Source: Mycolicibacterium sp.
Lineage (GTDB): Bacteria; Actinomycetota; Actinomycetes; Mycobacteriales; Mycobacteriaceae
NCBI GenBank assembly: GCA_020637165.1
Contig: JACJWN010000007.1
Location: 265,757 to 329,756, forward strand
DNA length: 64,000 nt
Direction: 5' to 3'
In this document: positions 28,360-38,323 of the stretch, one piece after another
Layout of the letters: every line of letters starts with the position of its first letter
Position numbering within the stretch: the stretch's first letter is position 1
Made by a program: the position numbers and the translations under genes
The notes under the pieces: generated by a model
Database searches by the model: none
Seen by the model: only the letters and a program-made list of their open reading frames with translations
Told to the model about the DNA's origin: nothing

Positions 28360-29505
28360 GTGCGCGACATGGTTGAGATCGGCATGGGCCGCACCGCCCG
28401 CCGAACCTACGAGCTCGACGAGATCAACATCGTGCCGTCCCGGCGGACCCGCTCGTCCCAGGACGTGTCGACCGGTTGGCAGCTGGATGCCTACCGGTTC
28501 GACATCCCCGTCATCGCCCATCCCACCGACGCGCTGGTCTCGGCTGCCTTCGCCATCGAACTCGGCCGGCTCGGCGGGCTCGGCGTGCTCAACGGCGAGG
28601 GGCTTATCGGCCGGCACACCGACGTCGACGCCTGCATCGCCCGGGTCATCGAGGCGGCCGAGAAGCAGGACGATCCGGCCGTCCCGGTCCGGATGCTCCA
28701 GGAACTGCACGCCGCGCCGCTGGACCTCGACCTGCTCGGCGAAGCGGTGGCGCGGGTCCGTGAGGCCGGGGTGACCACTGCGGTGCGGGTCAGCCCGCAG
28801 AACGCCCAGGCGCTCACCCCGACGCTGGTGGCCGCAGGCATCGATCTGCTGGTCATCCAGGGCACCATCATCTCCGCCGAACGGGTGGTCCAGGGTCGCG
28901 ACGGCGGGGAGCCGTTGAACCTCAAGACCTTCATCTCCGAACTCGACGTTCCGGTCGTGGCCGGCGGCGTGGCCGACCACCGCACCGCACTGCACCTGAT
29001 GCGCACCGGCGCCGCCGGGGTCATCGTCGGCTACGGGGCCACCTCCGGGGTGACCACCAGCGACGAGGTGCTCGGCATCAGCGTCCCGATGGCCACGGCT
29101 ATCGCCGACGCGGCCGCCGCCCGCCGCGAGTACCTCGACGAGACCGGTGGCCGCTACGTCCATGTGCTGGCCGACGGCGACATCCACACCTCCGGCGAAC
29201 TCGCCAAGGCGATCGCCTGCGGCGCCGACGCGGTCATGCTCGGCACCCCACTGGCCACCGCCGCGGAAGCTCTTGGCGGCGGTTGGTACTGGCCCTCGGC
29301 CGCGGCGCACCCGTCGCTCCCTCGTGGTGCGCTGCTCCAGGTGGCGCTCGGCGAGCGGCCCCCACTTGCGCGCGTGCTCAACGGGCCCTCCGACGACCCG
29401 TTCGGCTCGCTCAACGTCGTCGGCGGTCTGCGGCGGTCGATGGCCAAGGCCGGGTATTGCGACCTCAAGGAGTTCCAGAAGGTCGAACTGACCGTCGGTA
29501 GCTGA
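28360..29505 (+). CDS. guaB3: IMPDH/GMP reductase-family protein GuaB3
   Basis: 381-residue paralogue of IMPDH that lacks CBS domains. The barrel is recognisable (VEIGMGRTARRTYELDEINIVPSRRTRSSQDV; VVAGGVADHRTALHLMRTGAAGVIVG), but the catalytic loop reads GYGATSGVTTSDEV, with no Cys where GuaB2 has GSICTT. It is therefore unlikely to act as a classical IMPDH; a GMP-reductase-like role is the current reading of the family. GTG 28360 is four bases after the guaB2 stop, so the two are co-transcribed. Confidence 0.93.
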   Translation: MRDMVEIGMGRTARRTYELDEINIVPSRRTRSSQDVSTGWQLDAYRFDIPVIAHPTDALVSAAFAIELGRLGGLGVLNGEGLIGRHTDVDACIARVIEAAEKQDDPAVPVRMLQELHAAPLDLDLLGEAVARVREAGVTTAVRVSPQNAQALTPTLVAAGIDLLVIQGTIISAERVVQGRDGGEPLNLKTFISELDVPVVAGGVADHRTALHLMRTGAAGVIVGYGATSGVTTSDEVLGISVPMATAIADAAAARREYLDETGGRYVHVLADGDIHTSGELAKAIACGADAVMLGTPLATAAEALGGGWYWPSAAAHPSLPRGALLQVALGERPPLARVLNGPSDDPFGSLNVVGGLRRSMAKAGYCDLKEFQKVELTVGS

Positions 29506-29551
29506 TCGCCGGCTGATTCCGGGTGGGCCCGGTCGCTGACATACTGGTCGG

Positions 29552-31279
29552 ATGGAACCGGACTTCGACGTTCTGATCATCGGCTCGGGATTCGGCGGCA
29601 GTGTCAGCGCGCTGCGGCTGACCGAAAAGGGCTACCGGGTGGGAGTTGTGGAGGCCGGCCGCCGCTTCGCCGACCACGAATTCGCCAAGACCTCCTGGCG
29701 GGTGCGGGACTTCGTGTGGGCCCCGTTCCTCGGCTGCTACGGCATCCAGCGCATTCACCTGCTGCGCAATGCGCTGATCCTGGCCGGCGCGGGCGTCGGC
29801 GGCGGCTCGCTGAACTACGCCAACACCCTCTACGTGCCGCCGGATCCGTTCTTCAACGACAAACAGTGGTCGCACATCACCGACTGGCGATCGGAGTTGA
29901 TGCCGCACTACGACCAGGCCACCCGGATGCTCGGCGTGGTCAAGAACCCCACCTTCACCGATGCCGACCGGATCATGAAGGACCTTGCCGACGAGATGGG
30001 CGTGGGCGATACCTTCACCCCCACCCCGGTCGGGGTGTTCTTCGGTGCCGACGGCAAGAAGCAACCCGGTCAGACCGTGCCGGATCCGTTCTTCGGCGGA
30101 GTCGGCCCCGCCCGGACGGGGTGCATCGAATGCGGCGAGTGCATGACCGGATGCCGGCACGGGGCGAAGAACACCCTGGTGAAGAATTACCTCGCACTGG
30201 CCGAGACCGCCGGTGCGCAAGTGATTCCGATGACGACGGTCACCAGGTTCTCCCAGCGCGGTGACGGTGTCTGGGAGGTGCGCACCAAGCGCACCGGACG
30301 GCGGATTCCCCGCCGCGGCAAGACCTACACCGCCAAGCACGTCATCCTGGCCGCCGGGACCTACGGGACCCAGACTCTGCTCTTCAGGATGCGCGACGAG
30401 GGCCTGCTGCGGCTCTCCCCGAAGCTCGGTGTGCTGACCCGTACCAACTCCGAGTCCATCGTGGGCGCCCAGACCCTCAAGGTCGACCCCGACCTGGACC
30501 TGACCCACGGGGTGGCCATCACGTCGTCGATCCACCCCACCTCCGACACCCACATCGAGCCGTGCCGCTACGGCAAGGGATCCAACGCCATGGGGCTGCT
30601 GCAGACGCTGATGACCGACGGCGCCGGGCCGGAGGGCACCGACGTGCCGCGCTGGAAGCAGATGCTGCGCAGCGCGATTCGCCATCCTTGGCAGTCGACC
30701 AAAGTGTTCATCCCTCGGCGGTGGAGCGAGCGCGCAGTGATCGCGCTGGTGATGCAGAACCTGGACAACTCGATCACCACCTTCACCAAACGCGGGATCC
30801 TCGGCCGGCGGATGACGAGCAAACAGGGCCACGGCGAGCCGAACCCGACGTGGATTCCGGTGGCCAACCGGGCCACCCGGCGCATCGCCGAGAAGATCGA
30901 CGGTATCGCCGCCGGTAGCTGGGGCGAGCTGTTCAACATCCCGATGACCGCCCACTTCCTCGGCGGTGCGCCGATCGGGGACAGCGCCGAGACCGGCGTG
31001 ATCGACCCTTATCACCGGGTGTACGGGTACCCGACGCTCTACGTCGTCGACGGCGCGGCCATCTCGGCGAACCTCGGGGTGAACCCGTCGCTGTCCATCA
31101 CCGCCCAGGCCGAACGGGCGGCCGCGCTGTGGCCCAACAAGGGCGAACAGGACCGGCGCCCGGCCCAGGGCGAGCCCTACCAGCGGTTGGCGCCGGTGGC
31201 GCCGGTTCGCCCGGTGGTGCCCGCCGAGGCCCCCGGCGCGCTGCGCAACCTGCCGATAATCCCGGTCAGTTCGACCTGA
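29552..31279 (+). CDS. choD: ChoD, GMC-family cholesterol oxidase homologue
   Basis: 575-residue FAD enzyme of the glucose-methanol-choline family. The FAD-binding dinucleotide motif is VLIIGSGFGGSVSALRLTEKG at residues 8-28, with GAGVGGGSLNYANTLYVPP next and the C-terminal GMC segment HFLGGAPIGDS...VVDGAAISANLGVNPSLSITAQAE. It also has a Cys cluster near residue 190 (CIECGECMTGC) seen in this mycobacterial group. Annotated as cholesterol oxidase, but sterol oxidation by ChoD is debated in the literature; KstD/HSD enzymes do most of the work in mycobacteria. The location between guaB3 and guaA is conserved. ATG 29552. Confidence 0.92.
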   Translation: MEPDFDVLIIGSGFGGSVSALRLTEKGYRVGVVEAGRRFADHEFAKTSWRVRDFVWAPFLGCYGIQRIHLLRNALILAGAGVGGGSLNYANTLYVPPDPFFNDKQWSHITDWRSELMPHYDQATRMLGVVKNPTFTDADRIMKDLADEMGVGDTFTPTPVGVFFGADGKKQPGQTVPDPFFGGVGPARTGCIECGECMTGCRHGAKNTLVKNYLALAETAGAQVIPMTTVTRFSQRGDGVWEVRTKRTGRRIPRRGKTYTAKHVILAAGTYGTQTLLFRMRDEGLLRLSPKLGVLTRTNSESIVGAQTLKVDPDLDLTHGVAITSSIHPTSDTHIEPCRYGKGSNAMGLLQTLMTDGAGPEGTDVPRWKQMLRSAIRHPWQSTKVFIPRRWSERAVIALVMQNLDNSITTFTKRGILGRRMTSKQGHGEPNPTWIPVANRATRRIAEKIDGIAAGSWGELFNIPMTAHFLGGAPIGDSAETGVIDPYHRVYGYPTLYVVDGAAISANLGVNPSLSITAQAERAAALWPNKGEQDRRPAQGEPYQRLAPVAPVRPVVPAEAPGALRNLPIIPVSST

Positions 31280-31301
31280 CCGCCCGCCCTAGAATGTTCG
31301 G

Positions 31302-32867
31302 GTGCAATCGGTGGATTCCCAGCGCCCCGTTCTGGTGGTCGACTTCGGTGCCCAGTACGCCCAGCTGATCGCCCGGCGGATCCGGGAGGCCCGGGTGTTC
31401 TCCGAGGTGATCCCGCATACCGCGGACATCGAGGAGATCAAGGCCCGCCAGCCGCGGGCCATCGTGCTCTCCGGCGGTCCGGCCAGCGTGTACGCCGAGG
31501 GGGCCCCGCAACTCGACCCGCGCGTCTTCGACCTGGGCCTGCCGGTGTTCGGCATCTGCTACGGCTTCCAGGCGATGGCCCAGGCACTCGGCGGGACCGT
31601 CGAGCGCACCGGGACCAGCGAGTACGGCCGCACCGAACTCGACGTGCTCGGCGGTGAACTGCACGGCGGCCTTCCCGGCAACCAGCCGGTGTGGATGAGC
31701 CACGGCGACGCGGTGACCGCCGCGCCGCCCGGGTTCGAGGTGGTCGCCGCCAGCGCGGGCGCGCCGGTGGCGGCCTTCGAGGACCGCACCCGCAGGCTGG
31801 CCGGGGTGCAGTACCACCCCGAGGTGATCCACACCCCGCACGGCCAGCAGGTACTGAGCCGCTTCCTGCACGATTTCGCCGGTATCGGCGCGGCCTGGAC
31901 GCCGGCCAGCATCGCCGAGGCGCTCATCGAGTCGGTCCGGGAGCAGATCGGCGACGGCCACGCGATCTGCGGCCTGAGCGGGGGAGTGGACTCCGCGGTG
32001 GCCGCCGCGCTGGTTCAGCGTGCGATCGGGGACCGGCTGACGTGTGTGTTCGTCGACCACGGCCTGCTGCGCGCCGGGGAACGCGAACAGGTGCAGCGCG
32101 ATTTCGTCGCCGCCACCGGAGCGCGGCTGGTGACGGTCGACGCCGCCGGTCGTTTCCTGGAGGCGCTGTCCGGGGTGAGCAACCCGGAGGGCAAGCGCAA
32201 GATCATCGGCCGCGAGTTCATCCGCGCCTTCGAGGGCGCGGTGCGCGACCTGGTCGCCGAAAGCCCGTCGGCGCAGGTCGAGTTCCTCGTCCAGGGCACG
32301 TTGTACCCCGACGTCGTGGAGTCCGGCGGCGGAACCGGGACGGCCAATATCAAGAGCCACCACAATGTCGGCGGATTGCCGCCGGATCTGAAGTTCTCCC
32401 TCGTGGAGCCGCTGCGGCTGCTGTTCAAGGACGAGGTCCGCGCGGTCGGCCGCGAACTCGGCCTGCCCGAGGACATCGTCGCGCGTCAACCCTTCCCGGG
32501 TCCGGGGCTGGGCATCCGGATCGTCGGGGAGGTCACCGCCGAGCGGCTGGACACCCTGCGGCGGGCCGATCTGATCGCGCGGGAGGAACTGACCTCTGCC
32601 GGTTTGGACCACCAGATCTGGCAGTGCCCGGTGGTGTTGCTCGCCGACATCCGCTCGGTCGGCGTCCAGGGCGACGGCCGCACCTACGGCCATCCGATCG
32701 TGCTGCGCCCGGTGTCCAGCGAGGACGCCATGACCGCCGACTGGACCCGGGTGCCCTACGACGTGCTGGAGCGCATCTCCACCCGGATCACCAACGAGGT
32801 GCCCGAGGTCAACCGGGTGGTGCTCGACGTCACCAGTAAGCCGCCGGGCACCATCGAGTGGGAATGA
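31302..32867 (+). CDS. guaA: GMP synthase (glutamine-hydrolysing)
   Basis: Converts XMP to GMP using glutamine and ATP, 521 residues. The class I glutaminase domain (about 1-200) has its nucleophile Cys in [12 protein letters not shown] and His/Glu in GVQYHPEV. The ATP pyrophosphatase domain has [13 protein letters not shown], and the C-terminal dimerisation domain ends [15 protein letters not shown] 31302 lies six bases after TAGAAT (31290-31295), with no Shine-Dalgarno, so a leaderless mRNA is likely and guaA probably has its own promoter inside the choD end. Confidence 0.97.
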   Translation: MQSVDSQRPVLVVDFGAQYAQLIARRIREARVFSEVIPHTADIEEIKARQPRAIVLSGGPASVYAEGAPQLDPRVFDLGLPVFGICYGFQAMAQALGGTVERTGTSEYGRTELDVLGGELHGGLPGNQPVWMSHGDAVTAAPPGFEVVAASAGAPVAAFEDRTRRLAGVQYHPEVIHTPHGQQVLSRFLHDFAGIGAAWTPASIAEALIESVREQIGDGHAICGLSGGVDSAVAAALVQRAIGDRLTCVFVDHGLLRAGEREQVQRDFVAATGARLVTVDAAGRFLEALSGVSNPEGKRKIIGREFIRAFEGAVRDLVAESPSAQVEFLVQGTLYPDVVESGGGTGTANIKSHHNVGGLPPDLKFSLVEPLRLLFKDEVRAVGRELGLPEDIVARQPFPGPGLGIRIVGEVTAERLDTLRRADLIAREELTSAGLDHQIWQCPVVLLADIRSVGVQGDGRTYGHPIVLRPVSSEDAMTADWTRVPYDVLERISTRITNEVPEVNRVVLDVTSKPPGTIEWE

Positions 32868-32878
32868 TCCCGGCCGGG

Positions 32879-33763
32879 TCAGGTGCGTGACGCGGCGGCG
32901 ATCTCGGCGATGGCGGCGTCCAGCGTCCGGTCGAATTCCTGCTCGGACTGACTCGCCGTCAGCCCCTCGGTGAGCGCCCGGGAGAAGCTTGCGATCATGC
33001 CGTGGTTGGCCGACAGCCGCTGGCAGGCCTCCGCGCGGCTGTAGCCGCCGGACAGCGCCAGCACCCGCATCACCCGGGGGTCGTCGACCAGGTCGAGGTA
33101 GAGGTCGTCGGTATCGGGCAGGGTCAGCTTGAGCATCACCTGCCCGCCGTCCTCCAGGCTGCCCAGCGCGGCGATGATGGACTCCTTCAGCTGATCTTCG
33201 GCAGCGGCCTTGGCGGGGCTGTGGATGTCGATCTCGGGTTCGATGATCGGCACCAGGCCGGCGGCCAGGATCTGCGCGGCCACCTCGAACTGCTGGTCGA
33301 CCACCGCATCGAGTCCGGCGCCGGGTGCGGTGATGAACGAGCGCATCTTGGTGCCGAAGATGCCCAGGGAGCGCGCCCGGGGCAGCAGGGTGTCCAGTCC
33401 GGGGATCGGCTTCATCACCTGCGCGCCGTCCCGTGCCGCGGCGAGCCCCTTGTCCACCTTCAGGACCGGCACGATCCCCTTGACGTTCCACAGGTAGTCG
33501 GCGGTCGGGCGGCCCTCGATATCGCGGTCCATGGTGTCCTCGAACAGAATGGTCGCCAGAATCCGGTCGCCGTCGAAGCTGGGGCTGGTGATGATGCGGG
33601 TCCGCATCCGGTGGACCAGGTCGAACATCTGCTCGTCCCCGGAGTAGGCGTCCTCGGGGATGCCGTACAGCCGCAGCGCCTTGGGTGTGCTGCCGCCGCT
33701 CTGGTCCAGCGCGGCGACGAAACCCTGGCCCCGGGAGAGCTTGTCGGCCTGTTCGGAGTTCAT
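32879..33763 (-). CDS. Class I fructose-bisphosphate aldolase
   Basis: 294-residue glycolytic/gluconeogenic aldolase of the small bacterial class I type. Motifs: QGFVAALDQSGGSTPKAL at the start, VPVLKVDKGLA, and GGQVMLKLTLP with Lys212 in the Schiff-base position known for this family; IIEPEIDIHS carries the catalytic Glu region. ATG 33763 begins MNSEQADKLSRGQ. It is separate from the class II Fba essential in M. tuberculosis. The gene is divergent from imuA', and the promoter region contains an SOS box, so DNA damage could affect it. Confidence 0.93.
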   Translation of the reverse strand: MNSEQADKLSRGQGFVAALDQSGGSTPKALRLYGIPEDAYSGDEQMFDLVHRMRTRIITSPSFDGDRILATILFEDTMDRDIEGRPTADYLWNVKGIVPVLKVDKGLAAARDGAQVMKPIPGLDTLLPRARSLGIFGTKMRSFITAPGAGLDAVVDQQFEVAAQILAAGLVPIIEPEIDIHSPAKAAAEDQLKESIIAALGSLEDGGQVMLKLTLPDTDDLYLDLVDDPRVMRVLALSGGYSRAEACQRLSANHGMIASFSRALTEGLTASQSEQEFDRTLDAAIAEIAAASRT

Positions 33764-33821
33764 GGCCTCATGGTGCCAGAACTCTTGACGGCTGTCGGTG
33801 GGCAGGTGTTTACTCACGTCA

Positions 33822-33837
33822 TCGAACAAACATTCGA
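33822..33837 (+). promoter_or_regulatory. LexA (SOS) box upstream of imuA'-imuB
   Basis: TCGAACAAACATTCGA matches the mycobacterial SOS box TCGAAC-N4-GTTCGA with one mismatch. It lies 36 bases before imuA' and about 60 bases upstream of the divergent aldolase start, consistent with damage induction of the mutasome. Confidence 0.88.
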
Positions 33838-33872
33838 AATTTAACGACGGCGATCGCGGCTGGAGGTGATCG

Positions 33873-34541
33873 ATGGCGGCGGCGACTGCCCTGGGCGAAC
33901 TCCCGCGCAACCGTGCTGAGCAGCTGGAACAGCTGCGGCGCCAGATGGCGGCGGTATCCGGTAAGGCCGGCCCCCGGTGGGGGGCCGCAGCGCCCGCCGA
34001 AGCGGTGCTTACGGCTTCAGAATCTTTGCTGCCGGTCCCGGAATCGCTGGCTGCGGCGCTTCCGGCAGGGTTGCCCAGGGGCACGGTGGCGGTGTTGTCC
34101 GGAGCCCGGTCGCTGCCGGTGGGCATCGCCGCCGCGGTCAGCGCCGCCGGCGGGCACGTGGCGATCGTCGGTCTGCCGGAGTTCGGGCTGCTGGCCGCCG
34201 CGGAGATGGGGGCCGACCTCAGCCGGGTCGCGGTGATCCCGCAACCGGGTTCCGACCCGGTGGAGGTGGCCGCGGTGCTGATCGACGGGATGGACCTGGT
34301 GGTGCTCGGACTGGCCGGCCGGCGGGTTCCGGCCACCCGGGCCCGGGCGGTGGTGGCCCGCGCCCGGCAGCGGGGCTGCACCCTGCTGGTCACCGGGGGC
34401 GACTGGCAGGGCGCACCGATGCGGATGGACGCCCGGGTGCGCGGCTACGAGATCACCGCCGGCCGCGCGGGTGCGCCGGTGGCCGGTTGCGGACGCATCG
34501 GCGCGGTGCGGCTGTCGGTCCGGACCCGGGGGCGTCCGTGA
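33873..34541 (+). CDS. Mutasome protein ImuA'
   Basis: 222-residue RecA-like protein of the SOS-mutagenesis cassette, needed with ImuB for DnaE2-dependent translesion synthesis. The fold is recognisable from [42 protein letters not shown] (an imperfect Walker A-like turn), [12 protein letters not shown] and [13 protein letters not shown] 33873 follows GGAGGTG. Its stop overlaps the imuB start (GTGA), so the two are made together. In M. tuberculosis this is the gene known as imuA'. Confidence 0.92.
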   Translation: MAAATALGELPRNRAEQLEQLRRQMAAVSGKAGPRWGAAAPAEAVLTASESLLPVPESLAAALPAGLPRGTVAVLSGARSLPVGIAAAVSAAGGHVAIVGLPEFGLLAAAEMGADLSRVAVIPQPGSDPVEVAAVLIDGMDLVVLGLAGRRVPATRARAVVARARQRGCTLLVTGGDWQGAPMRMDARVRGYEITAGRAGAPVAGCGRIGAVRLSVRTRGRP

Positions 34542-36103
34542 GCCTGACCAGGGTGCTGGCGATCTGGTGCATGGACTGGCCGGCCGTCGCCGCCGCGGCC
34601 GCGGCCGGGTTGGAGCCCACCGCGCAGGTCGCGGTCACCCTGGCCAACCGGGTGGTCGCCTGCTCGGCGGCGGCCCGCGAGGCCGGAGTACGGCGGGGTC
34701 TGCGCCGGCGCGAGGCCCAGGCGCGCTGCCCGTCGGTGCACATCGCGGCCGCCGATCCGGCCCGCGATGCCCGGTTCTTCGAGGGTGTGGTCATGGCGGT
34801 GGACAATGTGGTGCCGCGCGCCGAGGTGCTGCGGCCCGGCCTGCTGGTGCTGGCGATCCGCGGCGCGGCCCGCTACTTCGGCTCCGAACAGGCCGCCGCC
34901 GAACGGCTGGTCGATGCCGTCGCCGCCGCCGGCGCCGAATGTCAGGTGGGGATCGCCGATCGGCTGGCCACCGCCGTCTTCGCCGCCCGGGCCGGCCGGG
35001 TGGTGGAGCCGGGCGGTGACGCGCAGTTCCTCTCGGCGCTGTCGATCCGGCAACTGGCCGCCGAGCCCAGTCTGTCCGGTCCGGGTCGCGCGGAGCTGGC
35101 CGATCTGCTGTGGCGGATGGGAATCCGTACCGTGGGTCAGTTCGCCGCGCTGTCCCGGGGCGACGTGGCCTCCCGCTTCGGGTCCGATGCGGTCGTGGCG
35201 CATCGTTTCGCCCGGGGCGAGCCGGGCCGCACGCCGTACGGGCGCGAACTGCCACCGGATCTCGAGGCGGTCCTGCAGTGCGATCCGCCGATCGAGCGGG
35301 TTGACGCCGCGGCCTTCGCCGGCCGGACGCTGGCCGCCGCCCTGCACCGCGGACTCGAGGGGGCCGGGGTCGGATGCACCCGGCTGGCCATCCACGCCGT
35401 CACCGCCGGCGGCGGCGAGGTGAGCCGGGTCTGGCGGTGCGCCGAACCGTTGACCGAGGACGCCACCGCCGACCGGGTGCGCTGGCAGCTCGACGGCTGG
35501 CTGACCTCCCGAAGCATCGCCGGTCAGGTCGGGCTCGACGGGCCGGTGACCCTGCTGCGGCTTGAGCCGGTGGAAGTCGTTTCCGCGGAAGCGCTTCAGC
35601 TTCCGCTATGGGGCGGTCTGGGGGAGGAGGACCGGTTGCGGGCCCGGCGTGCGCTGGTCCGGGTGCAGGGGCTGCTCGGCCAGGAGTCGGTGCAGGTGCC
35701 GGTGCTCAGCGGTGGCCGCGGACCCGCCGAGCGGATAACCCTGACCCCGCTCGGTGACGAACCGGTGCCCCGCTCCGCCCCGGACCGGCCTTGGCCCGGT
35801 CAGCTCCCGGAGCCCTCGCCGGCGGTCCTGCTCGACGATCCGGTGGAACTGCTCGACGCCCGGGGCGATCCGGTACGGGTGAACGCCCGCGGCCTGTTCA
35901 ATACCGAGCCGGCCCGACTCGACGGCGCGGGCTACCGGGGGGAGCTGGGTTGGTGGACCGGCCCGTGGCCGGTGGACGAACGATGGTGGGAGGCGGCCGA
36001 ACGCCGTGGACGCACCGCCCGGGCGCAGGTGTTGGTTTCCGGCGTTGCGCTGCTGCTGTGTTACCGGCAGCGCCGGTGGTACCTGGAGGGGGTCTACGAG
36101 TGA
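34538..36103 (+). CDS. imuB: Inactive Y-family polymerase-like protein ImuB
   Basis: 521 residues, Y-family polymerase fold but without the catalytic carboxylates. In mycobacteria it acts as a hub that links ImuA' and DnaE2 to the sliding clamp. The start is [21 protein letters not shown], and [26 protein letters not shown] carries the helix-hairpin-helix segment. The beta-clamp binding motif QLPLWGG is present near residue 355, as expected. The C-terminal region (from residue 380) is the ImuA'/DnaE2 interaction domain of the family. GTG 34538 overlaps the imuA' stop. The end overlaps the convergent nucleoside hydrolase by about 10 bases. Confidence 0.94.
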   Translation: MSLTRVLAIWCMDWPAVAAAAAAGLEPTAQVAVTLANRVVACSAAAREAGVRRGLRRREAQARCPSVHIAAADPARDARFFEGVVMAVDNVVPRAEVLRPGLLVLAIRGAARYFGSEQAAAERLVDAVAAAGAECQVGIADRLATAVFAARAGRVVEPGGDAQFLSALSIRQLAAEPSLSGPGRAELADLLWRMGIRTVGQFAALSRGDVASRFGSDAVVAHRFARGEPGRTPYGRELPPDLEAVLQCDPPIERVDAAAFAGRTLAAALHRGLEGAGVGCTRLAIHAVTAGGGEVSRVWRCAEPLTEDATADRVRWQLDGWLTSRSIAGQVGLDGPVTLLRLEPVEVVSAEALQLPLWGGLGEEDRLRARRALVRVQGLLGQESVQVPVLSGGRGPAERITLTPLGDEPVPRSAPDRPWPGQLPEPSPAVLLDDPVELLDARGDPVRVNARGLFNTEPARLDGAGYRGELGWWTGPWPVDERWWEAAERRGRTARAQVLVSGVALLLCYRQRRWYLEGVYE

Positions 36104-37095
36104 GCCAGTCGGCGGGCGAAGGGTCCCACCCGTTCGATGAAACGCTCGAAGAACGCCGTCACGTCCACCTCCACGCCGACCCGGGCGTTGGGTGGCCGGC
36201 CCCATCGCCGGCTCCAGTCGGCGATCGTCATCCCCCGGGTCAGCGTTCCGGTCAACTCCACGGCCACCGCCGCGGCGCGGGTCCGGATCAGGCCGGGGTC
36301 CAGGGCGACGGCCGCGGCCAGCGGGTCATGCAGGTGGGCCAGGTAGCCCTCGCCCTGGCCGGCGTGGAATTCGAAGTAAAACCGCATCGCGTCGTCGAGC
36401 ACCCGGATCAGCGGATTGACGGCCTCCGGAGTCGACCCCGCCGCCTGTGCCAACCGCTGCATGATCTCCGGGGTCATCACCGCGTTCTCGGTGACGTTGA
36501 GACCGCAGACGATCGGGAGCTCGTCATCGCCCCGGCCGCCGGGGCCGTCGAATGCCGCGTACACCTCGGCGGCGGCTTCTGGGTCGACGCTGACGTTCCA
36601 CTCGGCCACCGGGGTGGTGTTCCCCCGGTAGTCGAAGGAGCCGCCCATGATCACCAGGCGCCGCAGCAGCCCCGGCAGGGCCGGTTCGGCCCGCAGGGCC
36701 AGTGCCAGGTTGGTCATCGGGCCACTCACCAGTCCGACCAGGGTGCCGGGGTGGGCCCGGGCGGCCCGGATCCACGCCTGCGCGGCGTCGTATCCGGTGA
36801 GTCCGCCGCCGGGTGCGGGCAGTTCGGCATAACCCAGTCCGGCCGGGCCATGGGTGTCCTCGGCGGTGCGCATCGGCGCGGTCAGCGGCCGGCCGGCGCC
36901 CCGGGACACCGGGATATGCGCGGCCCCGCAGAGTCGCAGCAGGCCCAGGTTGTTGCGGCACACCTGGTCGACGTCGACGTTGCCGCCGGTGGAGGCGATC
37001 CCGACCACGTCGGCGTCGGCGCTGGCGAGCAGGTACACCAGTGCCATCGCGTCGTCGACCCCGGTGTCGACGTCGGCGAACACCGGCACCCTCAC
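36094..37095 (-). CDS. iunH: Nucleoside hydrolase (IunH-like)
   Basis: Hydrolyses the N-glycosidic bond of nucleosides, 333 residues. The Ca-binding DxDxGxDD motif is clear in FADVDTGVDDAMALVYLL near residue 10. The later SGPMTNLALAL segment, VIMGGSFDYRGN, AEWNVSVDPEAA and HDPLAAAVALDP support the IU-nucleoside hydrolase fold. GTG 37095 overlaps the stop of the upstream thioesterase (GTGA). A purine-salvage role is inferred. The gene order imuB-iunH-lpqD is like the M. tuberculosis neighbourhood. Confidence 0.92.
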   Translation of the reverse strand: MRVPVFADVDTGVDDAMALVYLLASADADVVGIASTGGNVDVDQVCRNNLGLLRLCGAAHIPVSRGAGRPLTAPMRTAEDTHGPAGLGYAELPAPGGGLTGYDAAQAWIRAARAHPGTLVGLVSGPMTNLALALRAEPALPGLLRRLVIMGGSFDYRGNTTPVAEWNVSVDPEAAAEVYAAFDGPGGRGDDELPIVCGLNVTENAVMTPEIMQRLAQAAGSTPEAVNPLIRVLDDAMRFYFEFHAGQGEGYLAHLHDPLAAAVALDPGLIRTRAAAVAVELTGTLTRGMTIADWSRRWGRPPNARVGVEVDVTAFFERFIERVGPFARRLAHS

Positions 37096-37508
37096 GGTGT
37101 CGCGGCCTCCGCAAGCCGGTCGCGGAACCACTGGGGCCACGCCCGCTTGTCGAAGGTGGCCGCGTCCACGCAGACGTGGGTCAGCGCCGCCTCGGCGATG
37201 AGTTCTCCGCTCCGTTCGATGCGGTAGCGGCTGCGCAGGGAGGTGTTCCCGAGCGGTTCGATCGCGACCTCGACCATCAGTTCGTCATCGAACCGGGCGG
37301 GGGAGCGGAACTGCAGTTCGGCGGCGACCACCACGAAGTCGATGCCCCGCCGGGTCACCTCCTGGTAGCTGCCGGCCAGTGCCCGCAGAGCCTCGCTGTG
37401 CGCCATGTCGGCCCAGGTCAGATAGTGACCGTTGAACGCCCGCCCCTGCATATCGCACTCGGCGTAGCGCACCCGCAACGGCATCGAGAACTGTGCGTCG
37501 GCGGTCAA
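37092..37508 (-). CDS. Hot-dog acyl-CoA thioesterase (4HBT family)
   Basis: 138 residues. The 4-hydroxybenzoyl-CoA thioesterase signature is near the start: RVRYAECDMQGRAFNGHYLTW, with the catalytic Asp replaced by the E-C-D pattern common in YbgC-like proteins. VVVAAELQFRSPARFDDEL and IERSGELIAEAALTHVCVD follow. TTG 37508 overlaps the upstream lpqD stop (TTGA), consistent with the other four-base overlaps here; ATG 37484 is the alternative start. The acyl-CoA substrate is unknown. Confidence 0.82.
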   Translation of the reverse strand: MTADAQFSMPLRVRYAECDMQGRAFNGHYLTWADMAHSEALRALAGSYQEVTRRGIDFVVVAAELQFRSPARFDDELMVEVAIEPLGNTSLRSRYRIERSGELIAEAALTHVCVDAATFDKRAWPQWFRDRLAEAATP

Positions 37509-38227
37509 TCCGATTCGATCGCGAAGTTGGTGATGCCGTCCCAGTCCTGTAGCACCCATCCGGTGATCGGGTTCCCGGTGAGCACCACCTGGCTGGCATT
37601 GGGCAGCGGGTGGTCGGTCAGCAGGCTCGGCTTGCCGTTGCGGGCGTTGAGCAGGGTCCACATCATGATCGCCAGGCCGCTGGAGATCGCGACCGGCTTC
37701 TCATCACCGCTCTCGTAGATCTTCTGCACCGCCTCGGTGAACGCGTTGTTGAACTGGTTTCCGTTCACCGAGCCCGGGATGCCGAACCTGCGGTCGCCCT
37801 TGAGCCAGGCTTCCGGGCCCAGCAGGAAGGTGCCCGAGGTGTCCGACAGCGGGACGCCCTCGAACCAGCCCGCGGAGATCTCGTTGAGTCCGGGCAGCAC
37901 TGTCACCTGCTCGCCGAGCGCCTTGGCCACGGGTGCGGCGGTCTGCTCGGTGCGCAACATCTCCGAGGCGAACACGCCGTCATAGCCCTCGCCCGACAGC
38001 CGCTTGGCCAGCGCGTCGGCCTGCGCCCTGCCCTCCGCGGTCAGCGGCGGACCGGGAACGTCGGTGGAGGCGACCTTGTCGGCATTGGCCTCGGACTGGG
38101 CGTGCCGGATGAGGGTGAGCGTGACATTGCGCACCTTCGGCTCGGATTGGCCGCAGCCCGCGATCATCGTCATGGCCAGCAACCCCGCCAGTGCGGCGGA
38201 CACTTTTCGGCCTCGGAAAACCTGCAT
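37505..38227 (-). CDS. lpqD: LpqD-like histidine phosphatase lipoprotein
   Basis: 240 residues. The N-terminal signal peptide with lipobox (SAALAGLLAMTMIAGC, Cys near residue 25) predicts a membrane-anchored lipoprotein. The histidine-phosphatase RHG-type motif is LIRHAQSEANADK near residue 40, followed by PLTAEGRAQADALAKRL and VFASEMLRTEQTAAPVA. The second catalytic His is not obvious: the usual HG segment reads AISSGLAIMMW. Activity is therefore uncertain. M. tuberculosis has a similar lipoprotein in the same neighbourhood. AGGAGG about 12 bases upstream of ATG 38227 is the ribosome-binding site. Confidence 0.86.
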   Translation of the reverse strand: MQVFRGRKVSAALAGLLAMTMIAGCGQSEPKVRNVTLTLIRHAQSEANADKVASTDVPGPPLTAEGRAQADALAKRLSGEGYDGVFASEMLRTEQTAAPVAKALGEQVTVLPGLNEISAGWFEGVPLSDTSGTFLLGPEAWLKGDRRFGIPGSVNGNQFNNAFTEAVQKIYESGDEKPVAISSGLAIMMWTLLNARNGKPSLLTDHPLPNASQVVLTGNPITGWVLQDWDGITNFAIESD

Positions 38228-38323
38228 CAGAACAGACTGCCTCCTCCGGCGCTGTGGCGGGGAGAATTCGGGTGAGATTCCCGGACGTCGGCGATCGGCG
38301 GGGTGATCGGGCTCTGGCGCGCC

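Noticed and set aside
31266-33491. 741-residue minus-strand open frame
   Set aside because: Mostly antisense to guaA and out of frame over the aldolase gene; no recognisable protein features.
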